NCBI GenBank assembly: GCA_963935595.1
Contig: OZ012559.1
Coordinates: 11,059,001 to 11,123,000, forward strand
From: Schoenobius gigantellus
Lineage: Eukaryota > Arthropoda > Insecta > Lepidoptera > Crambidae
DNA: 64,000 bases
Direction of reading: 5' to 3'
In this document: one piece after another, positions 1 through 12,900 of the stretch
Position numbering within the stretch: the stretch's first letter is position 1
How the letters are laid out: each line of letters opens with the position of its first letter
Notes under the pieces: generated by a model
What the model was told of the DNA's origin: nothing
Databases searched by the model: none
Seen by the model: the letters and a program-made list of their open reading frames with translations, nothing else
Translations under genes and position numbers: made by a program

Positions 1-113
1 GAAGTATGATAACCAGTTCCCCAGTTGTTGAGGAGTCCAGATGAAGCTCGCTTCCACCTTCGGCCTTATCATCACTTACCATCAGGTGAGATGAAGACAA
101 AGAGCTGTTGTAT
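1..113 (+). repeat. tRNA-derived SINE, 3' part (family 1)
   Basis: This is the tail half of a SINE that recurs at 2075-2365, 21398-21650, 27883-27950 and 38850-39275. The shared core is a GGAGTCCAGATGAAGCTCGC block followed by the word CTTCGGCCTTATC. The tRNA-like head lies off the left edge. Assigned by comparing copies within the window. Confidence 0.6.
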
Positions 114-893
114 GTAAAAAAAAAGAGATATGTTATCACGCCAATTAACTATAGTAACTAAGTATATATCAACAAAGCATATAATTTAATGATTATACCG
201 GGTGTAAGTGACGGTATCCCATTTCTTTTACCAGGGAATTCAGAACAATGTTACTATTTATTTATCGATGTTTATTTTTCGTGGAAAAGCCTTTAAAGCG
301 AAAAAAGGAGTATTAATTTTTATTCATGTTACGCAATGTATAGCGCGCCATTTTTTTCCCAAACAGCTGATTCCGCGCGCAGTACGATGGAAAATGTAAT
401 ACGATTTACATTGCGAAGTTTATTTTTTGTGTAATTATTGTTTTTTTTTTTACAGAATATGATTTGTTAACGTCACTTACCTATACCCGGTATAAACATT
501 ACATTTTTCCAAGTTTATCCATAATTCGCATTTTGAAGATTTTTCAAATGTAGTAAATTGACATTTGATATAAATGTAAATGAACGATAATTATGTTTTT
601 AATTAATAGGTATCATTTTACCTACACATGCGGATTGCCAGGATTGTTGTAAATTGTTCGGTGAATTGGTCATACTGATCACTCTGGAATCTCTTCGCCC
701 TAGGGGGTGGAGGTTCCAGAGGGAGGGGGGAGGTTTAGCTGAGTATAGAGACAAGCGTAAAGGCTGCTGGTGGTTTAGTCCTACTCATACGGCATACTAA
801 GTGAGCGGTCTAGTTAACTTAGTCCTTTGGTATCGTAATTCCGTCTTAAAATGTATTAATTTATTACAATAAACTGTTTTAAAAAAAACTCAC
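114..893. other. Fcp1 3' flank or last intron, no exon recognised
   Basis: AT-rich DNA with no recognisable Fcp1 coding sequence. The exon at 894-934 ends in a proper donor, so at least one more Fcp1 exon must lie here unseen or beyond the left edge. A G-rich patch near 700-735 has no clear identity. Confidence 0.4.
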
Positions 894-934
894 CTAGATC
901 TGATTCACTAGATTCGTCCCGCATTTCTTGCAAT
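894..934 (-). CDS. Fcp1: Fcp1 exon 11, acidic tail
   Basis: A 41-base exon reading RLQEMRDESSESDL. The acceptor is TTCTACAG and the donor is GTGAGT. Its phase (2 in, 1 out) fits the preceding exon. The short acidic Ser/Glu run matches the C-terminal region of Fcp1 proteins. The coding sequence continues past it, but I could not find the next exon. Confidence 0.75.
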
Positions 935-3900
935 CTGTAGAATTATAAAACATGTCACCCATTAGAATGTGTGGTACAGTGAGACGGTGGCACAGAAGTC
1001 ATTGGGTAATTTATAACTTCTACAAGTTACAGCTGAATGCTTCTGGTAGTAAATTATTATTCATATACATAATACTGTTCAAAACATAACGAATGTCCCA
1101 GATGTGCTTATACCAGTGCTAATGTTACAAAAAACTACTGGTTCGAATTGAAAAAATATTTTTGTGTTGGATAGTCCATTTATCGAGGAAGGCTTTAGGC
1201 TATATAGCATTATCACGATATTGTTATTTTCCGACATCCCGCGGACGAAGTCGCGGGCACAGCTAGTTCTATACAAATAAATAAAATTGAAGTGTCGGTT
1301 TGTAATGTCAAAATAACAAGGTTTTACTAAATGGGTATGAATGTAATTATATCGGGTACCAATAACAAAAACACAACTTAAAAATTTTTTGTCTGTCTGT
1401 TTGTTCCCGCTAATCTCCGGATCAGCTGGACCAATTTTGACGGGACTTTCACTTTTTTGCCAAAAGTTACTACTCCACGCGGACGAAGTCGGGGCACAGC
1501 TAGTTATTAATTTATAGCACAATTAATAACATCGAATGGGTGTACAGTGAAATTATAAATAGAAAGCGGACAGGGTGATATCTACAGTTCGCGACCAGTC
1601 AACATGCGCACTGCACTTGCGCCATCTTATCTTAGTATGTACTAGAGTTTAATCAAGAAGAATGTTTACAGGCGCTATGTCAAGGTTCAACAATACAACT
1701 CAATTCCGAAACAGAGCTTCTAATTTCACGTAAATATGTTACAAGAACTAACCTGTTATCCTGTGAACACGAATCTTCATTCTCTATTGATATCAATCGG
1801 TTCTCAGGCGGGTTTTCCTCATCATCAAGATCATCACCATGTGCCTTTCCTTCATCTGACGAGCTTTCATCTGATTCATTGAAAATGTCTTCTACCTGTA
1901 AATTACGATAATTGAACTACAAACCTTACTTATTTTGATAAGCATTAAAAGTTATTCGACTGGTATTCTAGATTAAAAAAAAAACCGGTCAAACGAGAGT
2001 CGGACTCGAGCATCGCGGGTTCTGTAAAAACTTATCTAAGTTTTTTTTTTACACACGAAAGGGAAGCTCTTGGCCTTCATCTCATCTGAAGTGAAGAAGG
2101 CCAAATGTGGAAGCGAGCTTCGCCTGGACTCCTCAACATCTGAGGAACTGGCTATCTTACCCCTAATTGTTGGAACACAACAATGCTATACATTGTTATT
2201 ATGGCGACAAACTTAGGTAAGACGGTGGTAGCTAGCCAGGCGGGCTCAGTAGCCCTACCACCAACCAAACAGAGCAGAAAAATTTCTGTCCCCATGGGGA
2301 ATCGAACCCCGGACCTCCTGATCAACACCCGGTGGTCTCAACCACTAGACCACGGAGGCGGTTCGAGTATATAAGTGTCATCCTACCTATAAAGGTTCTG
2401 TTTTTCCTTTTGAGGGAATTTTCCAAAAGAGGGATTATTCTAATCCAAGCTTGTTCACATAAATAAAGTATTAAACAGAACTGTTCTTAAAGAAAAAGAT
2501 TTAAGTAACGACTTCATAATTCCTTTAACAGTAATTTTGTTTGTGGACCAAGATTGCAAGTTGTTCCTGATCTAGTTATCGGACAAACTGAAATGTCGGT
2601 CTTCTATGTTGCTGAAGAAGAACTAAAACAGCTGCCTGCTCTATATTTACCAACTTCGATTGCTAACTAGGAACTCTCATTTTTGAAAGAAATCTAATAA
2701 CCATTACTAGATTAGCAATAAGTTTTGTTATGATTTAATTCATAACAACAGTAATGGATATAAAGTTTATTTAAAAAATTTGAAAGAATTTGCTGTCGAA
2801 GTAGCAACGGATTTAGTAAATAGCTGATTGAACCACCTCCTACCTCGCGGTGCCTGTTTGCGATGTTGCCGCTGGAGGCAACGCTAATTTGTTTATTGCT
2901 ACACGCATTACTCAACAGATTAGAAGTCGGCATTTACTCGTGGTTCATATCGGAGGTCTCGTTACTAGGGAAGTGAGATAAATGTCGAGGAAGCAGCTGC
3001 AGTGTGCTAAATATTACGGTAATTTTGGTTTTCTGATAGTCAGTTGGTGCGTTACTCGACGATGGATGAAAGCGATGTTACCGGGTTGAAGTCTAGGATA
3101 CAGTTAGAGTTAGTTAACTATTACAATGATTACCCAACTAATTGCGACTCAGAGGACCTATTCTACTAATAAACCACAGCCGAAATGAAGGCCAACCGTT
3201 GCTTTGACCAATCAGTGTGCCTAGTGCGAGTTTTATCGAGATCTACTCGATCGTACGCATCGAACGCGTTAACGCGAATTTGTATGGAATTAGAGCAGCG
3301 CCATCTAGTAGCTGCTTTGGAATGAGACAGCTTCATCTAGCGACTACTAGATGGCACTGCTCTAATTCCATACAAATTCGCGTTTACGCGTTCGATGCGT
3401 GTGATCGAGTAAAGCTCGATAAAACTCGCACTCCGCAAACAGAACGCTACATTCTTACGTCATCGAACATCCGGAAGTCAGTCTATGCGTTCCGTCTTGT
3501 CGATCGCTGCGGTTCGGTTTCGGTTCGGCTGTAACCAACTGACTTCCGGATGTTCGATGACGTAAGAATGTAGCGTTTTGTTTGCGGAGTGCGAGTTTTA
3601 TCGAGCTTTACTCGATCGTATTCGGTTCGGCTGTAACTTATTAGTAGTATTGAGGGGCAGTTACCTCGTGATCTATCTGATCTCGCTACTCGGGAGGACA
3701 GAAGAGAAAGTGGACTCTGTCCACATCCTCAATATCGCAAAAACAAAATGCATGCATATATACTCGCAGTATAACCGTAAAGCTAAAATGGTTAATATTA
3801 ATGAAATGGCTATAATAGGACATACATATGACTGTCTGCACAATGGTAAACGCTACTGTAGTTGTGAAAAAATTGAATTTGTGGAAAAATTTAGATATTT

Positions 3901-6900
3901 AGGATTGGATATTGATCGAGATTTTAACTGGAAAACTCATATTGGCGGAGTATGTACAAAACTTAGATGTATAATTAGTAAATTTTATGAGTTAATCAGT
4001 GTACTTGACAAGCGCACTCTGATGAAGGTATACTATGCCCTTGCAGACTCTCTTCTTAGTTATGGTCTTAGTATTTATGGACGTACTTATAAAACGTATA
4101 TTCAGGACATCAAGAACTTACAAACTAGGTTATTGAAATTTTTGGTAGATAGCAAAACAAAAAGAAAGTGTAAAGATGATTATGAAAAATTGTATTTAAT
4201 ATGTAAAATATTGCCTATAAATAAAAAAGTAGATTACTTGATAGCTATAGAAAATTACTACAATGACGATAATAATATTAAAAAATTTATAACAAATAAA
4301 TATAATACAAGAGGGGTTAGGGAAAAGAAAATGGTTGGATACATAGCTACAAATACATATGGTAAACGAACAAACGAATATCTAATACCAAAAATTTTCA
4401 ATAGCATAGACTGGCTAAGAGAAAGTAGAAAAGTAAGCAAAAATGTGTTAAAATGTAAACTTAAAACTACACTGTTGGGACAGTAATTTGCATCTATTTA
4501 TTTAATAATAATATTTAATATTTATCTTTCTAGATTTATATAGTAATATACAATTTCGATTTTATAGCCATTAGGTATACAATAATATTGTAAATGAGCG
4601 CTATCTCGCCAACAACCTGATTTTGCAGGTTGGCGGGCAAAATTAATTGTACCATTTTGTATATCTTTGGATAAATAAATAAAAAAAAATAAAAAAATCC
4701 AATGTGTTGTATATTTTTTCTGACAGCTCGGCCTACGGGGTTCTCAATGCGAGTTGTCTCTTTGAACATGGGAATTGATTGTCATCTACGATTTTATAAT
4801 TGTGATTGTAAATGATGTGGTTTGGCTTCATAAGAATAAATAGTAACTGAATATAATAGTGTTTCAATGAGACTCTAATTACAAACAAGATACTACACAA
4901 TGCCTACTAGAGGGCCTATTACCGATCTCATGGTTTTGCAAACGATATCGCATGATATTATAGTGCAGAACGATTTCCGGTTAAATTTTTGATCATTTGT
5001 TCATTATTTAATGATGACATCATTGAAATTATGCCAAAGTGATGGTATCATTGGAGATCGGTAATACGAAATGCAACATTTCATGACTTCTTTTTCTCAA
5101 ATTTTTACCATGTCATACGATGAAAGATCCATAATTGGCCGGCAGATCCACAGACACATTGTGTAGTTACCTCGCGGTCCATGTCAGCGATGTCGTCGCT
5201 AGAGAAGGACAGTAACGGGTTGAAGTCCAAGAAACGGCCGGAGTCAGTGCGTTTCCTTGGCGCGGGAAGCGGTGGACTGCCGCAGTGAGCCGGCACGCGA
5301 CGCGAACTGCTCTGCACATACATAATCTCGTTAAATATTTATTTATTATAATACTAGCTTCTGCCCGCGACTTCGTCTGCGTGGACTTCAGAATTGGGTC
5401 TAACTAAAGCTTCGCTCTTTAACAATTTTTAATCTTCCCACGGGAACTATTTCAGAGAGGAATATAAAGTACATGTCCTTTTCCATAGCATAGGTGACAT
5501 GCATACCAAATTTCAAAGCTGTCTGCCCGCGGCTTAGCTCCTAAACAATTTTCAATTTTCCCCCGGGAACTACTTAAGGAATCATCGGGATAAAAGGTAA
5601 CCTATGTTCTTTTCTATGTCAAAGGCTACATGCATGCCAAATTTCATCCAAATCCGTTCAGCCGTTTTTGCGTGATTGAGTAACAAACATCCACACTTTC
5701 ACATTTATAATATTAGTAGGATTTGTTGAGGAGCTTGGTGGCGCATTTGCGCGCGCGCTCAGCCAACGATTGGTAAGGTAGAGCAATGTTGGTTGTGGTC
5801 AGTCCTATGATGGGTAACCAAAATACGAAACATCTCGAGGTCCTCCGTGTTTCGGAAGGCACGTTAAGCAGTGGGTCCTGCGCCTGATCTCGCCCCGGTC
5901 ATGTCTAACCGTCTCATTGGACTATGTGAGTGAAGGAATATATATATAATATCTCCTGCGCAGATGGCCAGTCTCTGTTGAGATTAGCCGCCGTGGCCGA
6001 ATATCGGTTAGTTCCTAACTTATTATATAACATTCAAAAGTAAGCCTTCTGGTAAGGCGAAATTGAAAAGAATACACAATATGTTCTCTTATATTATCAT
6101 AGCCAACTTACTGAATTGACCACGATTACATCTGTTTGAACAGATGGAAAACTCAAAATAAAACTAAACCAAATTCATGTAGCTTGATGTAGTCGAGCAA
6201 TAATAATAAATTTTTAATTCCTACTCGAGACCCGTGCCCATCAGTGGGTGTTAGATATAGTGACATGGGTTGTAGACGAATTGACAAATGTCCAAACATA
6301 CATTACGATGTATGGATAGTATGTTGTAGATCATTACAAATCATAATGTATATAGGTAGGTAATGTATCATAATAAAGCACATATTTATCATTTGCAAAA
6401 CATTATGTAACCACCAACACTGCATCTTCAGTTTGAATTGTGTTAGACACAACTACAGTGTCAAATTAACGAGTCACTTCCTCTAATACATTTTCCAACC
6501 CTTACTTAATATTATAAACGTGAAAGTTTGTATTGATGTTTGTAACTCTTTCACGCAAAAACTACTGAATGGATTTGGATGAAATTTTGTAGGTGGATGG
6601 ATTACGACAGGGATTTAACATATAGGCTACTTATTATCTCGGAAAAGTAAGTAGTTTCCGCGGGATTAGATTTACAGTTTTTTCTTTGAACTTTTAAGGC
6701 GAAACATAGTTCGCAGGCACAGTTAGTAAGTAATAAATGATGTTACGATACCTGTCCGGCCCTCTGTAGTGGGTATAGCCTCTCGTCGACGCGTTCCCAA
6801 CGCTCAGCACACGTCCAGAGCCAGTCTGGGGTCACCACGTGGAGTTTATTCTTGCCCTCGCCCATGCGTCGACTGGCATTCACTTTTGCTGTACCTACAA

Positions 6901-9900
6901 AATAACGGATACTACTCGTAAAATATATTTACGCCTTTTTAGGGTCGAATTGTGAACTCATTCTATCGTTTATTCGACGACAATCACTCGATCAGTTTTG
7001 AAACTCATGTCAGGTAAGGGAAACATATGAACATGCTTATAGTGGCCATAGAAAAAAATAGTGGACTTGGAACTATGTTTGTATGGAAGAACTGCCTGTA
7101 TGATTTCCTTTTAAAGTTGTCACGAATTTTTTATTTGTCAGTTCTAAGCCTATTCAAGAATGAGGGAAAGTTCCTAGTTTAAAAAAGTACACAGCACATA
7201 TAGTTATCATATTATTCATACTAGAAGCAAATAGATAGCAAGAGGGATATAAGACAACTGAAAAATTCACATGTGAAAAATATTCATAATTAAGTTAAAT
7301 AAAAAATAGCATTTATTTCCATCCCTAGTCATCTTAGCTGCAAGATAAAGGTGATAGCCTTATCGATAACGTCGATGCTGTGAATGTGTTAACGGTGATT
7401 CTAAACCTCATCAATATCATCTCTAGTAGGAATTACCCTTAATTTTTAAAATAAATACAACAGTTTCTCCTTTTTTATATACAAATATCTGATAATTAAA
7501 ACCATAACTCATATCATCAGATCATCAGATATTATAAGTATTTTCATAAGTACTTATAATATCTGATGATAAAAGAGTTATGGTTTTAATCATAAGTATT
7601 TGTAAAACGGTCGACTAGTGTTTATTTTTAAATTTTTTCTTGACACATTACTTATAAGTACTTATAACTCACCAGGCTTAACAGCGACAAGATGTGTTGA
7701 GTCCGGTGTGAAGTCCTGAGTCACGGTAGCCCCTAGAGATCGTGCCACCTGGAAGGCCTTGCTTGTCTCTAACCGTTGGTGGGTGGGCACCAGGCCGCTG
7801 AATACGAGCTTCGCTCCTTTTAACACTTGCTCCTTTACTGTTGGTATAACATTCTTCAAGTCTGGGATCTGTTCCTTGCCTGCCTGCTCATACTCCTCGT
7901 AGAAGTGTCTTTTAATTGAAAAACAAACAGAACATTTATTATTGACACCAATTATTCAAACACAAAGCCTACAGATTATAATTTTATATTGATTATTCGT
8001 GCAGAGTTCACCTCAAGAATTTGTGCCACTTTTGGCCAATTACCTAACCTTGTTTTAGCTTAGGACGATTTTAAGTGGGGTGCGATGTCAGACAGCCTCC
8101 TCTGGACAACCCGGCAGATTCTGCCGCGGGCTAATAGTCTGACGAGAGGACCCCATGGAGAGGAGGGGGGGGGGGGGGGAATTACCAGGTTTAACCCGGC
8201 AGGCCACTCGGCGGGCTCTCGCTGGAAGCCGATCCCGGCGGCTACCTTTGGTGGTAGCAGGGTCGAGGCGAGTTTCTCGCCATGGCGCTTTGTGACCGTT
8301 GGGGATTTCCTCAAGCTTTGACTCACCCGTGCAGGGGTGGATCCACTGGGATCTGCCGTCGGGCAACCCTTTACCCGCACTGAGCGGGCCGGGGTCCACA
8401 CACAACCACATTAAAAACCCGTTTCTGGGTCCACAAAGTAGCAGAGCCAGGAGGAGTCCGGCAACGGACATGTCACAGGCAGGGGGTCAGCGGGAATAAG
8501 GCCTGGCTGTTGTCCCCTTCCCCTTATCTTGTGACGGACGGAGGAGCTGCCGGGGGGGTTTTTTGTGGGTAGGCCCGGGCCGTGTGCGGTCTGGGGAGTC
8601 CCACATATTCTCGTGGTTTGGCTCGACCACGAAGAATGCGTAAATCCATGCCCTTCCCAAAAAAATGATGATTTTAAGTGGCATGCCGTCATATTCTTTT
8701 CATTAAAGACAAGTGACAACATTCTTCTTAGGATTGTCTTAGCTAAGACAAGGTTAGTGAAATTGACCATTAGTAATAAATGTTAACAGAATAGTACTTA
8801 AGTAACAGTGTTAACAAATACTGGTGTACCTTATATACTTTGTGTAACAAATACTTTCCCGTTTACAAGCAATTAAAGACGTGTAAAAAGTAACGTTAGT
8901 AAATATAATTTATCTAATTATCAACTATACTTTCTTGCAATAAAGCAGTGCACGAGTGGTATTCCTGGGAAACCTCACCTTAAGTAAATAAAACAGAAAT
9001 ATTTTTTTTTATTGCAGTTAAGTTGGCAAACAAGCAAACTGCTCACCTGATGATGGTAAGTGGTAACAGTCACCCATATTACATGTGGCTTTTGTGAGAT
9101 TCGCAGTAAAACTGCAACACCCACAACAACCACAGTGTACGTTGCCAACTTGTGACATCAGTTGTAAAGTACCCAGTAAATTCACTGCCATATCTTATAC
9201 CCTTCAAACCGGAACACAGCAATGCAAGCACAGCTGCTTTGCGGCAGAAATATGTAAGACGGAGGTACTCAAGCAGACGACCCTGCCCTAGGAGCATGGA
9301 CTTGTCGATCGATATAATATCGATCGACAAAAGCATCTGTCCTTTTCACTCCTTAGGAATATCTGTCAAATTTATCGATTTTTGTTGAGTATGTCGATAG
9401 CTGTCAAATTTTGTTTATAGAGAGTTCCATGCTCGCAGGGCTGGTACAGAGTCTCCCTCCGGTAATTATACAGTTATAGAAAGTAAGTACATGTAAATAT
9501 GTTAGATCTTGTCTAAGCTAAAATGCCACTACCATACTTATACATTCCAGCAAAAAAAAAAATTAAAATGTGGACGCACTACACATAAAAATTTCCTTTC
9601 AATTGGTCATTCAGTTGTCGGCTAGACTTAAATGGATTTGTTGTAAGTTCTACTACTAGTTATAATTGTCTGAACGCGTGCAACAGAGCTGACGTCTAGT
9701 TTCACAGTGATTCAGGGTTGCTCCATTTATAGAGAGCGTTGTTGGATTTATCATGCGACGAGTCGACGGCACAGATTCATCGTTCACGGAATAGTCATAG
9801 CTCTCGCACTGAAGTGTAGTTATTAATACTTGCACAAGTGAATCAACTAATTAAGTAGTGGGGCGCGTCATTTCGTTTAGGCGAGCTCTACCTTGATTTT

Positions 9901-12900
9901 CATTCAGTTTTTCACAAAAGAGATAATTTTAGAAATGAAAATAAGAAGGTCTGGGTGTGTTTTGTTCAGGCTAATGTAAGCCACGTTTCTGAACAAAAAA
10001 GATCTAGACCTTCTTCAAAAAATGCCATTGCTTACTTGTGAATCCTTTTAAGAATATCCTCCAAGTATATTAAGTAGTCATCTGGATCTTCTACCTCTAT
10101 TTGACCGTCAGATGTCTCTACCCACTTTGGTTCATCACTATTGGCGTTTTCACTGTCATCCAGACTCTCACTCCTTTCTTTGTCTGTACACGATTCTATT
10201 TCAGCCTCAGTTTTGTTACTCTTGTCTTTCTCTACTGGATCACTACTGCTTTCTTCTTTTTTTGATTTGCTTATCTCAGTTTCTGTTTCTGGCTCAGCAT
10301 CTAGCAGAGGCAATTGATTTAAAGGTTGCACTTGAGCACCGTTTTTTCCGCTGAGTTTAGATTTCTCCTCTGAAAATTTGTAAAAATATGATTTTCTTTA
10401 GATGAAATTGAAGCAGTTCATTGCAATTTAAGTGAAAGCATACCTCTACATTATCAAAAGGCTTAAAACTAGTAAAGCATACAATAAATCTTAATATATA
10501 AAATTCTTGTGTCACAGTGTTTGTAACCGAACCAAAATCCGAAATGGCTTGACCAATTTTTATGATTTTTTTTGTGCATATTTAACGAAACGTAGTTGGC
10601 GGGCACAGCTAGTCTTCTAATATATAAAAATCTCGTGTCAGTGTTTGTTATCGAACTTCTCCGAAATGGCATGACCGATTTTTATGAAATTTTTGGTGTA
10701 TATTTAGTAGGTCTACCCCTAGGTGATAAGCATGGCCCTTCCCAGAATTTTTTAGACAATTATTATGGCGAAACTTTATAAAAAAATTGAATTTGAATAG
10801 AAACAAAAAATATGGCGAAACTTAGTTTGCGGGCACAGAAATTCATAATAAAAATATTAGAACACAAATAAAGTAATAATAAACTAAAATTATCAGTACA
10901 CAAATAATGTGCTGTCCTTTTTCTTCACCGTAGAAGCGTCAGACAAATGTACATGTGAAATACGAAAAACACATTGGTACAATGGTGGTCTCAAACCCCG
11001 GACCTCGAAGGCAAGTGCCACGCCAGAGTCCACAGCGCCATCGGCGAGAAATAATAGTTATGGTATATTTATATAGTTGGAATGACCTATAATAATAAGC
11101 TAGGTATAACAATGATTGAATTGAAATGGGCAAAAATGTAGACCTCGTATCTGTCTTTCTTGAAGTGCTTACAGCAAGAAAGTCTTCAGAAGGACCATTT
11201 TATTTTGTGGATTGTTAGTGAAGTTACAAATATGCTTTATATTGCAACTTGTATCTTAATCCAGCCCAGGCACATTTTTTATACAACTAACTGCCGCACT
11301 CAGAGACGTCAATTAATTTTAATCTATACTAATATAACAAAGCTGAAGATTTTTTTTGACAGTTTGTTTGTTTGGTTGAACACGCTAATGTCTAAAACGA
11401 CTGGTCCGAATAGAAAATTTATTTTTGTGTTGGATAGTCCATTTATCGAGGAAGGCTATGTAATATCACGCTACGACCAATAGGAGAGGAGAATCAATAA
11501 AAAATGTTGCTAAAACGGGAAAAATAGACAAGATTCGAAACTAAGAATGAGGTGAAGTCTTTTAGGGTGAAACGTAGTTCGCGGGCACAACTAGTGCATC
11601 ATAAAGTGACTTGTTGTCTTATGCTATTATTATGGAATAGACAGAGAAAGACTTATTTTAATGAAGAATTAAAACTTAAATGACTGTTTCCTCGTGGTCG
11701 TGGCCCTACAAGGAATTAGGCTTCCTCATGGTCCCACTAGTAGGACAAATTAGTAGGACCACGAGGAAACAGAAGTCTCTGAGTACGGCAGTAAGTTAGC
11801 AAACAAGCACACTGCCCACCTGATGGTAAGTGGTAACAGTCACCTATAGTATGTACATGTGGCTCTTGTGAGGTTTGCAGCAAATCTGCAACCTCCACAA
11901 GAACCACAGTGCATGTTGCCAACCTGTGACACAAGATGTTAAGTCACATTACCCAGTAATTTCACTGCCATATCTTACCATTCAAACCGGAACACAGTAA
12001 TGTAAGCACTTTTGCTTAGCTGCAGAAATAGGTAAGAAGACAGAGATACCCAAGCAGGCAAGCCTGGTACAGAGCCTCCCTCCGGTACTGTCAAAGATTA
12101 ACTAAAGGTTGTTTTTTATTTAACTCTTGCCACTACTGATATACACTAGAAGAGGACTTAGAGACAGTACACAGAGCCTGGACAAATACCACTGAGTTAG
12201 CATTCAGCTGCCCTAAATGGCTATTGTCTGGAAATGCAAAAAAATATAGTTAAAACAAACCTGGCAAAGGCGGCGGCGCATTTATATCCCCTGTCGATTG
12301 GAAGAAGGAATAAGGCCTCACGTGGATCATATTACTAGCATGTCTCCATACATCTTCTCGGTCGTCTATGATGCATACCATATGGTCGCCACAAGGAAAC
12401 AGAGCTCTAAAACAATTCATGTTTAACATAAACTTTTAAAAAAATCCTGTTAAAGATTTTTAAAACATTTCCTGTTAAATGTTTCATTTTTTTCAGACTC
12501 CCCAATGTTTATTCTTGGTCATTCAGTCATGCAAGAAATTTCGATGTCCCCAAAGTATGCAATAAATATGGAATTATTTCTCACAAAAAACATGTTATTG
12601 TTTACGAAGCTTTTATAAGAAAACAAATTGAAATATAGCCATTCAGTTTGGAGATAATGTTGATAAAAAAATTATTAGTAAGCATCGCTCTACCTTTTTT
12701 TTTGGAAAAGTTAACTTACTTCAAATTGGCAGATTTTGTTCTAGGATCAAAACATTCATCCCTTGACAGTATTCTATGAGAGAAATACTTCTTCTCTGGA
12801 TCTAATAAGTCTGCTATAGCATGAGCATATTGTCTAGCACCAAAAGTGCAGACATGCAGCTCGTAGTTCTTAGAAGCTGATTCGAGGAACTCCTGGGTTT

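Noticed and set aside
2290..2365. Possible tRNA gene on the minus strand
   Set aside because: The same head recurs in several SINE copies and lacks a pairing acceptor stem.
8060..8786. Overlapping open frames on both strands of the GC-rich insert
   Set aside because: High GC gives long frames by chance; the block has LINE-insert structure with a target repeat and A tract.
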